From the NCBI GenBank assembly GCA_003252455.1, contig QKED01000006.1, positions 1 to 64,000 of the forward strand: a DNA stretch of 64,000 nucleotides. Direction: 5' to 3'. The translations under genes and the position numbers were made by a program. Source of the DNA: Gammaproteobacteria bacterium (lineage in GTDB: Bacteria > Pseudomonadota > Gammaproteobacteria > Thiohalomonadales > Thiohalomonadaceae). Below the pieces are notes generated by a model. That model saw nothing but the letters and a program-made list of their open reading frames with translations. It had not been told where the DNA came from and did not search any database. Within the stretch, counting starts at the first letter, position 1. Every line of letters begins with the position of its first letter. Below, in pieces: positions 7,843 to 13,901 of this stretch.

Positions 7843-8084
7843 CAGGCGACCCTCCGCACCGCGCCACGGCGACGGCCGTGGCCACGATGGGCATAGGCGC
7901 CGGGCCAGAGACGATTGAGGGGGATGCCGGTTTTGGCGGCAATAAAGGTGGCGATGTTGTAGGATTTGGCCTGGGAGCGGACCACCTGGGTCACGGCACT
8001 GCGCTGGACCTTCAGGTGGTCGGCCACCTTGGAGGGTGGCCAGTCGGCCTTCACCATCGCGGCGTAGATATCGGCATGGTGCAA
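7842..8084 (-). CDS. ner: Ner/Nlp-like DNA-binding regulator
   Basis: The 80-residue protein matches the Ner/Nlp (SfsB) pattern: HHADIYAAMVKADWPPSKVADHLKVQRSAVTQVV, then NIATFIAAKTGIPLNRLWPGAY, ending with a basic tail. In Mu, Ner represses early transcription and the repressor promoter to hold the lytic switch. Here it is the first leftward gene and is divergent from the cI-type repressor, which is the expected arrangement. The upstream region holds a palindrome that overlaps a candidate -35 element. Confidence 0.85.
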   Translation of the reverse strand: MHHADIYAAMVKADWPPSKVADHLKVQRSAVTQVVRSQAKSYNIATFIAAKTGIPLNRLWPGAYAHRGHGRRRGAVRRVA

Positions 8085-8104
8085 GGGTGTGTTCCTCTGG
8101 TTGT

Positions 8105-8131
8105 GGCGGTCTTGCAGGACCGCCTTTTTAA
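8105..8131 (+). terminator. Hairpin with T-run in the ner/repressor intergenic region
   Basis: GGCGGTC, a six-base loop TTGCAG, and GACCGCC form a 7-bp GC-rich stem followed by TTTTT on the plus strand. It looks like a Rho-independent terminator for rightward transcription; on the minus strand the same hairpin lies in the ner leader. It may separate the repressor promoter from upstream rightward transcripts. Confidence 0.6.
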
Positions 8132-8148
8132 GGTGCAGGATGCTGAAC

Positions 8149-8177
8149 TAATTAAGGCGTGGTGTGAGTATGGTGAA
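8149..8177 (-). promoter_or_regulatory. Candidate early promoter for ner
   Basis: On the minus strand a -35-like TTCACC (8172-8177) is separated by 17 bases from a -10-like TAATTA (8149-8154). The -35 element lies inside the 18-bp palindrome at 8172-8189, so a protein bound there would block the promoter. Prediction from spacing and sequence only. Confidence 0.45.
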
Positions 8178-8189
8178 GCATGCTTCACC
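8172..8189. promoter_or_regulatory. Operator-like 18-bp perfect palindrome in the lysogeny switch
   Basis: GGTGAAGCA is followed directly by its reverse complement TGCTTCACC. It sits between the divergent ner and repressor genes, overlaps the predicted -35 of ner, and lies 11 bases before the chosen repressor start. This is the expected place for an operator bound by the repressor, Ner or both. Confidence 0.65.
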
Positions 8190-8200
8190 TGTCAAGGCGT

Positions 8201-8953
8201 ATGAGTGAAGAAAACATCGCTTCGAGATTGAAATCAGAAAGAGTGAGGCTCGACCTCACCCAGACTGATACGGCCACCATTTGCGGCGCATCTAAGAGAA
8301 GCGTCATTGAATGGGAAAAGAAGACGCCTATCCCTTCTGACAAGCTCGCCAGACTTGCAGGTGCAGGATTCGACACTCACTACATCCTCACGGGTGAAAT
8401 CTCTACTAATGGAGTGAGGGAAGAGGGCAGCAGCCCATACGCCTACACGGCACGGGCCATAGAGAGCCCCATGGTCGACTTCACCGCCTCAGAGCCTGGC
8501 CCTGTCTCAGTGACCATTCAGCGGGGCGGCTATCTGGAGGCGCCCTACTACGACGTGGAGGCGAGTGCCGGTGGCGGCGCCCTGGTGGGCGAGGAGAACC
8601 TGCACGGCCACCTCGCCTTTCGTGCCGAGTGGGTGCGGGAGATGGGGCTCGACATGGCCCGCTGCGCGGCCCTGAGCGTGCGCGGTGACTCCATGGAGCC
8701 GACCCTCGCCGACGGCGACACCATCCTGGTGGACCTCTCCCAGCGCGACGGCGCCGACGGCATCTTCTGCCTGCGGGTGGGTGACACCCTGCTGGTCAAG
8801 CGCGTCCAGCACCGGCTGGATGGCTCGCTCTCGGTGATCTCGGATAACCCCGCCTACTCCCCCGAGCTGCTCCACCCCGGCGAGCAGAGCGCCTTCGAGG
8901 TGCTCGGCGCGGTGGTGTGGGCAGGCAAGACGCTCCGCCGTGGGCGAGGTTGA
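8201..8953 (+). CDS. LexA/cI-type phage repressor (XRE HTH plus S24 peptidase)
   Basis: The N-terminus is an XRE helix-turn-helix (NIASRLKSERVRLDLTQTDTATICGASKRSVIEWEK). The C-terminal half is a LexA-like S24 self-cleaving domain: an Ala-Gly cleavage candidate in VEASAGGGALVGEE, the catalytic Ser in VRGDSMEPTL and the catalytic Lys in LLVKRVQ. It should hold lysogeny and be inactivated by RecA-type induction. I chose the ATG at 8201 (MSEENIAS) because the alternative at 8180 lies inside the operator palindrome. About 250 residues. This differs from the Mu c repressor, which is not S24-type. Confidence 0.9.
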   Translation: MSEENIASRLKSERVRLDLTQTDTATICGASKRSVIEWEKKTPIPSDKLARLAGAGFDTHYILTGEISTNGVREEGSSPYAYTARAIESPMVDFTASEPGPVSVTIQRGGYLEAPYYDVEASAGGGALVGEENLHGHLAFRAEWVREMGLDMARCAALSVRGDSMEPTLADGDTILVDLSQRDGADGIFCLRVGDTLLVKRVQHRLDGSLSVISDNPAYSPELLHPGEQSAFEVLGAVVWAGKTLRRGRG

Positions 8954-8979
8954 TTTACGTAATGGAAAGGAGAACCGGG

Positions 8980-9432
8980 ATGTTGAGAGCAATAGGGATA
9001 GTGGGGGGCGTGCTACTGCTCGCCGTGGCGCAGGCCACGGAGTACCGCACGACGGTACACGGCGATGTGACGATCGAGATGCCGGTCACCGAGTACGTAC
9101 CGGCCCCCATCGATAAAACAGAACTCGTGGCGATGGTGAGCCGGTTGAGGGAGCTCTATGCAGCAGCGATGGGGGTTAGGGGACAGTACCCATACCCGCA
9201 GAGCGTTGAAGGCATTCGTGCCTGTGTCACCAAGTATGGGTACGTGCGCGATGAGGCTCGGAGCATTCGAGAGCAGGCGCTGAAGATCGCGCGGGTGGGT
9301 TATAGAGTGAAGCTCTCGATGGCCGCCGGTGACTTGTTCGCTTGCGCCTATTGTGGCGGCAGCGGCAAGAGCTGCCCTGAAGTACTCCCGGCGCTAGACG
9401 CCGTCGAGGCCATGCTCGCAGAGGAGCCATAG
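8980..9432 (+). CDS. Small exported phage protein, function unknown
   Basis: AAAGGAG lies 7 bases before the ATG at 8980. The 150-residue product begins MLRAIGIVGGVLLLAVAQA, a clear signal peptide with likely cleavage after AQA, then TEYRTTVHGDVTIEMPVTEYVPAP and a helical domain with Cys residues in ACVTKYG, CAYCGG and SCPE. It follows the repressor by 26 bases on the same strand and may be co-expressed in the lysogen. A periplasmic role such as envelope modification is possible; no family recognised. Confidence 0.6.
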   Translation: MLRAIGIVGGVLLLAVAQATEYRTTVHGDVTIEMPVTEYVPAPIDKTELVAMVSRLRELYAAAMGVRGQYPYPQSVEGIRACVTKYGYVRDEARSIREQALKIARVGYRVKLSMAAGDLFACAYCGGSGKSCPEVLPALDAVEAMLAEEP

Positions 9433-9434
9433 CC

Positions 9435-9551
9435 ATGCTAGCCAAGGATGTGCTGAGATTTTACGGCTGGTTATTCTCTTCGTTCTGGAAAGCTATCCGC
9501 CCGCCTGAGGGGCAACCAAAGAGTAGGAAAAGGGGCTGGCGTAGGCGGTAG
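9435..9551 (+). CDS. 38-residue basic small protein
   Basis: The ATG at 9435 lies 8 bases after GAGGAG and 2 bases after the stop of the exported protein. The product (MLAKDVLRFYGWLFSSFW...) has an aromatic amphipathic N-half and a strongly basic end (KSRKRGWRRR). Good ribosome-binding site and operon position support expression; a membrane-active or lysis-related role is speculative. Confidence 0.4.
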   Translation: MLAKDVLRFYGWLFSSFWKAIRPPEGQPKSRKRGWRRR

Positions 9552-9651
9552 CCTGCTTTTTCACCTTGAGCGCCTACGCGCCCCACCAAGGGCCTCGCAC
9601 ACCTCGGGTGCTGCGATGACCCGCAAAAAAATCATTAAACATTCTCAGGGC

Positions 9652-9671
9652 GTTTTAAACGGGTTTTAAAC
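9652..9671. repeat. Tandem GTTTTAAAC repeats one helical turn apart
   Basis: Two exact copies of GTTTTAAAC start at 9652 and 9663, an 11-base period. They lie in the only AT-rich part of the gap 9552-9698, between rightward genes ending at 9551 and leftward genes ending at 9699. Same-face protein binding is possible. Apart from this and a small GAGGGGT-CACT-ACCCCTC hairpin at 9690-9707, I see nothing in this gap. Confidence 0.4.
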
Positions 9672-9698
9672 ACGGTCTGCTTTGGCGTCGAGGGGTCA

Positions 9699-9941
9699 CT
9701 ACCCCTCATCGCCACGGATGATCGCCCTGAGCCCCTCTAGGCGGGTTCTTACCCGGTCGGCCTCTGCCGGGTCTACGGCCTCTTTATCGCGCTGGTCGCG
9801 CGTCATCTGTCGGGCCTTCTCCCAGCCGCGCAGCCAGGCGGCCCGCTTGTCGTCCCGGCGGTAGGGGCAGGTGTCACGCGCCACCCCGCGTAGGGCGTCG
9901 CGCGTGGCCTCCTCCTCGATGTCGGCTAGGGTGAGGGGCAT
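9699..9941 (-). CDS. RMF/CrpP-like small phage protein
   Basis: The product starts MPLTLADIEEEATRDAL and contains RGVARDTCPYRRDDKRAAWLRGWEKAR, which matches the ribosome modulation factor pattern G..A....CPY....R..WL.GW..A; the related CrpP family of Pseudomonas shares it. RMF dimerises 70S ribosomes into inactive 100S particles. The ATG at 9941 is just 5 bases beyond the stop of the Acb2-like gene, with no separate ribosome-binding site, so coupled translation is likely. The C-terminal helix (DPAEADRVRTRLEGLRAII) is extra to the RMF core. Ribosome targeting is inference from the motif. Confidence 0.7.
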   Translation of the reverse strand: MPLTLADIEEEATRDALRGVARDTCPYRRDDKRAAWLRGWEKARQMTRDQRDKEAVDPAEADRVRTRLEGLRAIIRGDEG

Positions 9942-9946
9942 GGCTG

Positions 9947-10171
9947 TCAGAAGGTGGTGGGCTGCGCCACACCACGGATGGTCCACATGAACCCTTGCTG
10001 GAGGTTGGTCTTGCCCAGCGCGATAGCACGCTTGTCGAGCCCCTGCATAGCTTCGAGCTTGGCGATAAAGGCGCCGCACTGTTCGGCCAGGGCCTTACCC
10101 TCGTTCATCAAGTCGATCTCCTCTTGGTTGAGATCGCGATAGCCTTTGATTTGCTGATGTTGGTCTTTCAA
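9947..10171 (-). CDS. Acb2-like anti-CBASS cyclic nucleotide sponge
   Basis: The 74-residue protein contains IKGYRDLNQEEIDLMNEGK near the N-terminus and KTNLQQGFMWTIRGVAQPTTF at the C-terminus, the hallmark ends of the Acb2 family (compare the GYRDL...E...N and QTGFM.L.RAVAQP patterns of Pseudomonas phage Acb2). Acb2 proteins form hexamers that bind cyclic di- and trinucleotides and so block CBASS effector activation. Initiation is at TTG (10171) with AGGAG 7 bases upstream. It is in a four-gene leftward group between the repressor and the late operon. Family call is from remembered motifs, not a search. Confidence 0.78.
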   Translation of the reverse strand: MKDQHQQIKGYRDLNQEEIDLMNEGKALAEQCGAFIAKLEAMQGLDKRAIALGKTNLQQGFMWTIRGVAQPTTF

Positions 10172-10211
10172 GTTGGTGCTCCTATGAGTGCCTGGTTATG
10201 GATACTGGGTG

Positions 10212-10478
10212 TTATATGCCTAGCTCACACAGTCGCCCAATCGGCAGTCCAGTAGCAGCTTCCATTTCGGCATCGGTAAATCCAAGTGCCCGTCCCACAT
10301 CCCACTGACTGGGTTCCGTATCGGATTCCTCGTCATACCACTCGTCTACCAGGTTGTCCCAATGCGGGTCATCGTGATCTACCGCGCGAAAAAAGATTTT
10401 TATTGCATCATCACGGCATATAACATGCCGTTCAACCGGACGCTCGGCGTCGGTGCGGTTTTCTGTATCGGTGCTCAT
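10212..10478 (-). CDS. Acidic small phage protein, function unknown
   Basis: I chose ATG 10478 (MSTDTENRTDAERPVERHV) with AGGTGAT upstream. The 88-residue protein is strongly acidic (VDHDDPHWDNLVDEWYDEESDTEPSQWDVG) and ends in a helical GFTDAEMEAATGLPIGRLCEL segment. Acidic charge and its place beside the Acb2-like gene make a DNA-mimic or other counter-defence role conceivable, but nothing in the sequence proves it. Confidence 0.6.
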   Translation of the reverse strand: MSTDTENRTDAERPVERHVICRDDAIKIFFRAVDHDDPHWDNLVDEWYDEESDTEPSQWDVGRALGFTDAEMEAATGLPIGRLCELGI

Positions 10479-10520
10479 AGCATCTATCACCTGTTGTTCC
10501 GTGCGCCGGTTAACGGCGCG

Positions 10521-10703
10521 TTAGTCGGACGCCAGCTCTAGCGCCCGATTGCGCACCTGGCGGAATGCCATTGCGCGCCCTTGCTCCATCCCCTCATTGA
10601 AGGCGTTGCCACCCGTGTGGCGCTCGGTGGTGGCCGCGTCATCCGCTTGCGCCGCCGCCTCTTCCAGCTCTTGTATCAGTCGCTCCAGTGGTATCGTTTC
10701 CAT
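10521..10703 (-). CDS. Small helical phage protein heading the leftward accessory group
   Basis: The 60-residue protein (METIPLERLIQELEEAAAQADDAA) is almost entirely helical with a possible coiled coil and contains GGNAFNEGMEQGRAMAFRQV, resembling short conserved phage proteins of unknown role. GGAGAG precedes the ATG. It is the first gene of the leftward group 10703-9699 and is divergent from the late operon. Confidence 0.6.
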   Translation of the reverse strand: METIPLERLIQELEEAAAQADDAATTERHTGGNAFNEGMEQGRAMAFRQVRNRALELASD

Positions 10704-10828
10704 CGTTCTCTCCGCTAGTGGTTGACAAACATCGAACAGTGACCGCAGCCTATAAAACCTCCCGCCTAGAGGCGCAGGGGAAACGTTTCCCCTGAGTCGC
10801 TACCCGCGCTTTCCCGCATCCTGTGGGC
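10704..10828. promoter_or_regulatory. Divergent control region with 20-bp perfect palindrome and late promoter elements
   Basis: This region separates the leftward accessory group from the rightward late operon. It has TTGACA at 10722-10727 and TATAAA at 10751-10756; their 23-base spacing is too long for an unaided sigma-70 promoter. Downstream, CAGGGGAAAC and its exact reverse complement form a palindrome at 10775-10794. In Mu the late promoters need the activator C and have poor -35 elements, so an activator-dependent promoter is plausible here. No Mor or C homologue is visible in the window. Confidence 0.5.
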
Positions 10829-11986
10829 ATGAACAAGCGCACCCCTCCATTCGATTTCAAAGGCCTGACCGACTGGGTCCCCGTCTTCCGTGCCGGGCCC
10901 CAGGTCGACAGTCAGGGGCGTAGCCACACCTGGACCACAGCCGACCTCGATTCGATAGTGGCCAACCACGATCCCGATCACCCCGTCCCCCACGTCATCA
11001 CCCACCAAGAGCTGTACAGCCCCTTTGCCTATGGCCGCAGCGCCGAGGTGAAACGCGAGGGCGATCTGCTCTACGTCCGCTCGAAAGACATCGCGCCTGA
11101 GTTCGAGAAGCTCGTGCAAGACGGGCGGCTCTACGAGCGCAGCGTGCGCATCCTCCCGGCCAGCGGCGGCGGCTACAAGCTCGGTCACATCGCCTGGCTA
11201 GGTGCTGAGCCTCCCGCCGTCGAGGGCCTCGCCCCGGTGGAGTTCAGCAAGGGCGGCGAGGTGATGGACTTCAGCCTCGACTGGCGTAGCCCCCGACTGA
11301 TGGCGCGCATGCTGCGGCGCATGCGTGAGTTCCTGATCGAGAAGTTCAGCGCCGAGGATGCCGACCGGGTGATGCCCGAGTGGGAGTTGAGCGAGCTGGA
11401 CGACGCCGCCTCGGAGGCCGAGCGCGAGGCGCTCGACGATGCGCCGAGTTTCTCCAAGCAAAACCCACAAGAGGATGACACGATGCCCGTGAGTAATGAG
11501 GAGCTGGAGCGGATCCAGCGCGAGGCCCGCGAGGCGGCCCAAGCCGAGTTCGCCGCACAGCGTGAGCAGCTCCAGAAAGAACTCGACCAAGAGCGTGCCA
11601 CGGCGCGCCGTACCGAGTACCAATCCTCGGTGAATGCCGCCATCGACGCCGGTCGCCTCACCCCGGCGCAGGCCGAAGGGGCGGTGGACTTCATGGCCGC
11701 CATCGACCGTGGCGAGGCCGCCTCATTCGACTTCAGCGTCGGCGAGGTGAAAAAGAGCACCACCCCGAGCGCGTGGTTCCGTGACTTCATGGCCGCGCTG
11801 CCGGTGCAGGTGGATATGGGTCGCCACGACGACGACGCGGCGGGCCCGCTCAACACCGAGGATGCAGGCGCCATCGCCAACGCCGCCCTGGAGTACCAAG
11901 CCGCGAAGGCACAGCAGGGCATCACCGTGCGTATGTCCGATGCGGTCGCCCACGTCACCAAGCATGCCGCCAAGCCCGGCGCCTAA
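10829..11986 (+). CDS. Mu gpI-like head maturation protease and scaffold
   Basis: The 385-residue product begins MNKRTPPFDFKGLTDWVPVFRAG and has the phage I-like protease domain (about residues 1-160; HTWTTADLDSIVANH, PHVITHQEL, LYERSVRILPA). A long charged helical scaffold region follows (EELERIQREAREAAQAEFAAQREQLQKELDQE). In Mu the protease cleaves scaffold during prohead maturation. Start ATG 10829 was preferred to a GTG two codons upstream. It heads the late operon; the usual terminase, portal and gp30-type genes that precede it in Mu are missing. Confidence 0.88.
   Translation: MNKRTPPFDFKGLTDWVPVFRAGPQVDSQGRSHTWTTADLDSIVANHDPDHPVPHVITHQELYSPFAYGRSAEVKREGDLLYVRSKDIAPEFEKLVQDGRLYERSVRILPASGGGYKLGHIAWLGAEPPAVEGLAPVEFSKGGEVMDFSLDWRSPRLMARMLRRMREFLIEKFSAEDADRVMPEWELSELDDAASEAEREALDDAPSFSKQNPQEDDTMPVSNEELERIQREAREAAQAEFAAQREQLQKELDQERATARRTEYQSSVNAAIDAGRLTPAQAEGAVDFMAAIDRGEAASFDFSVGEVKKSTTPSAWFRDFMAALPVQVDMGRHDDDAAGPLNTEDAGAIANAALEYQAAKAQQGITVRMSDAVAHVTKHAAKPGA
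11483..11986 (+). CDS. Internal in-frame scaffold product (Mu Z-like)
   Basis: Inside the protease gene an ATG at 11483 (MPVSNEELERIQREAREA) has GAGGA 7 bases upstream, placed exactly at the junction of protease and scaffold domains. Mu makes its scaffold protein Z from an in-frame internal start of gene I, and this site would give the same arrangement: a separate 167-residue scaffold, in excess over the protease fusion. The ribosome-binding site and domain boundary are seen; production of the short protein is inference. Confidence 0.6.
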   Translation: MPVSNEELERIQREAREAAQAEFAAQREQLQKELDQERATARRTEYQSSVNAAIDAGRLTPAQAEGAVDFMAAIDRGEAASFDFSVGEVKKSTTPSAWFRDFMAALPVQVDMGRHDDDAAGPLNTEDAGAIANAALEYQAAKAQQGITVRMSDAVAHVTKHAAKPGA

Positions 11987-11997
11987 AAGGAGGTCTC

Positions 11998-12576
11998 GTG
12001 AATCACCCGACTCTGACCAAGAATTTCATCGCCGAGGGTGCCGTCGCCGCCCGGCGCTTCATCGTCCACGGCAGCGCCGACGGCCAGGTGGCGCAGGCCT
12101 CCGGTGTGAGCGGCGCCATTGTCGGCGTCTCCGATGAGCTGGGCGCCGCCGATACCGAGCGCCTCGATGCCCATCTGGCCGGTGTGCCCGAGGTGGAGTA
12201 CGGCGCCACCATCACCCGTGGCCAGCGCCTGACCGCCGATGCGGACGGCAAGGCGATCCCCGCCGTCGAGCAGACCGCTCAGGCGGTGGTGGCGGGTGGT
12301 GCGGCGGGTGACTTCACCGTCACCGGTCTGCTCACCACCGACACCCTGGTCTCGGTGCAGCTGTTCGCCGGTGCCGGGACCGATGTCACCGACATCGCCA
12401 ACCTGACCGCCGAGTTCTCCATCACGGCTGCCGCCACTATCAGCAACACCGGCGGTACCGCCAGTACCAGCGGCAAGCTGCTGGTCACCTATCAGCGCGT
12501 GCCGCGCATCGCCGGTCAGGCGATGGTCAGCGGCGTGGCAGGCGACATCGGCGCCGTGCTGCTCGGCGCCCACTAA
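11998..12576 (+). CDS. DUF2190-like capsid decoration protein
   Basis: The GTG start follows AAGGAGG. The 192-residue product has the capsid-cement pattern: NFIAEGAVAARRFIVHGSADGQVAQAS, AIVGVSDELGA, VEYGATITRGQRLTADADGKAIPA and a C-terminal VSGVAGDIGAVLL. DUF2190 proteins stabilise capsids. The central Thr/Ala-rich stretch (TVTGLLTTDTLVSVQ...TAAATISNTGG) is an added beta-rich insertion. It lies between scaffold and major capsid gene as in other Mu-like phages. Confidence 0.82.
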   Translation: MNHPTLTKNFIAEGAVAARRFIVHGSADGQVAQASGVSGAIVGVSDELGAADTERLDAHLAGVPEVEYGATITRGQRLTADADGKAIPAVEQTAQAVVAGGAAGDFTVTGLLTTDTLVSVQLFAGAGTDVTDIANLTAEFSITAAATISNTGGTASTSGKLLVTYQRVPRIAGQAMVSGVAGDIGAVLLGAH

Positions 12577-12596
12577 CACCTCGAGGAGTTTGCCCC

Positions 12597-13523
12597 ATGC
12601 CCGCCCCGTTTCCGATCCATCCCCATTACACGGCGATTGCCATCGCCTACAAGAACAGCCGCCTGATCGCCGACCAGGTACTCCCCTACGTGCCGGTGGG
12701 CAAAGAGGAGTTCCGCTGGACGAAGTACGACCTGGCCGAGGGCTTTACCGTCCCCGACACCAAGGTGGGGCGTCGCTCCGCTCCCAACGAGGTCACCTTC
12801 AGCGCCACCGAGGAGAGCGGCAAGACCGAGGACTACGGTCTCGATGATCCGATCCCCCAGGCCGACATCGACAACGCCCCCGACGGCTACGACCCGGTAG
12901 GCCGCGCCACCGAGCAGCTGACCGACATCATCCTGCTCGACCGTGAGGTGCGTGTGGCGAACCTCGTGTTCGGTGCCGCCAACTACGCCACCGCCAACAA
13001 GGTGACCCTGAGTGGTACCGACCAGTTCAGCGACTTCACCAACAGCTCGCCCATCGACTTAATCACCGAGAAGCTCGACAGCATGATCATGCGTGGCAAC
13101 AAGATGGTGATCGGTCGTCCGGCCTTCTCCATGCTCGCGCGCCACCCGGACATCCTCAAGGCGATGCACGGCACCAGCGGCGACAAGGGTATCGCCACCC
13201 GTCAGTTCATCGCCGAGCTGTTCGAGCTGGACGAGGTGATCGTCGGCGAGGCCAACGTCAACACGGCGCGCAAGGGGCAGACGCCGGTCCTCAACCGCGC
13301 CTGGGGTAAGCACATCAGCCTCATCTACTCCAACCCCATGGCCGACAACCGCAACGGCACCACCTTCGGCTACACCGCCCGCTTCGGCACCCGTATCTCC
13401 GGGTCCATCCCGGACAAGAACATCGGTCTGCGCGGTGGTCAGCGCCTGCGTGTGGGCGAGAGCGTGCAAGAGATCATCGCCGCCGCCGACCTCGGTTTCC
13501 TCATCCAGGACGCCGTGGCGTAA
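12597..13523 (+). CDS. Major capsid protein
   Basis: The 308-residue protein starts MPAPFPIHPHYTAIAIAYKN and contains DQVLPYVPVGKEEFRWTKYD, EVRVANLVFGAANY, KMVIGRPAFSMLARHPDI and GKHISLIYSNP, typical of the gpE-like HK97-fold coat proteins of Mu-related and other phages. GAGGAG precedes the ATG. It forms the icosahedral head; length fits the family. No disrupting changes seen. Confidence 0.86.
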   Translation: MPAPFPIHPHYTAIAIAYKNSRLIADQVLPYVPVGKEEFRWTKYDLAEGFTVPDTKVGRRSAPNEVTFSATEESGKTEDYGLDDPIPQADIDNAPDGYDPVGRATEQLTDIILLDREVRVANLVFGAANYATANKVTLSGTDQFSDFTNSSPIDLITEKLDSMIMRGNKMVIGRPAFSMLARHPDILKAMHGTSGDKGIATRQFIAELFELDEVIVGEANVNTARKGQTPVLNRAWGKHISLIYSNPMADNRNGTTFGYTARFGTRISGSIPDKNIGLRGGQRLRVGESVQEIIAAADLGFLIQDAVA

Positions 13524-13532
13524 GGGGGCGAG

Positions 13533-13901
13533 ATGAGCGATAAGCGCGAATACACCGTGTTGAGCCCGCTGCGCCGTAACGGCAAGGACTACCAGCCCGG
13601 CGAGTCCGTCGAGCTGGAGCCCGACACCGCGAGCACCTTGCGCCTCGTGGCAATCAAGGTGGTGAAGGTCAAGCCCGCAGCGGTGGTGCCGATTAAAACC
13701 CCTGAGACGCCGCCGAAGTCTGAGCAGAAGCCCGAGGGTGATGCCCTGCGCGCGGCCATCCGTGAGGCAGCCGCCAGCCTCGATAAGGCCGACAAGGCTT
13801 TGTGGATGGCCGACGGCAAGACGCCCCAGGTCACCGCCATCGAGGCGGTGCTCGGTTACGGCATCACCGCTGCCGAGCGTGATGAGGTTTTGAAGGGATG
13901 A
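13533..13901 (+). CDS. Mu gp35-like protein
   Basis: The 122-residue protein begins MSDKREYTVLSPLRRNGKDYQPGESVELEP, a beta-rich N-terminal fold, then a Pro/Lys linker (PAAVVPIKTPETPPKSEQKP) and a C-terminal HeH/LEM-like helical segment (GKTPQVTAIEAVLGYGITAAERDEVL). This matches the Mu gp35 family found between capsid and gp36 genes. Its role in head completion is not firmly known. The stop overlaps the start of the next gene by 4 bases (ATGA). Confidence 0.75.
   Translation: MSDKREYTVLSPLRRNGKDYQPGESVELEPDTASTLRLVAIKVVKVKPAAVVPIKTPETPPKSEQKPEGDALRAAIREAAASLDKADKALWMADGKTPQVTAIEAVLGYGITAAERDEVLKG

Noticed and set aside
10823-10828. GTG two codons upstream as the protease start
   Set aside because: The ATG at 10829 fits the usual MNK start better and neither codon has a stronger ribosome-binding site.
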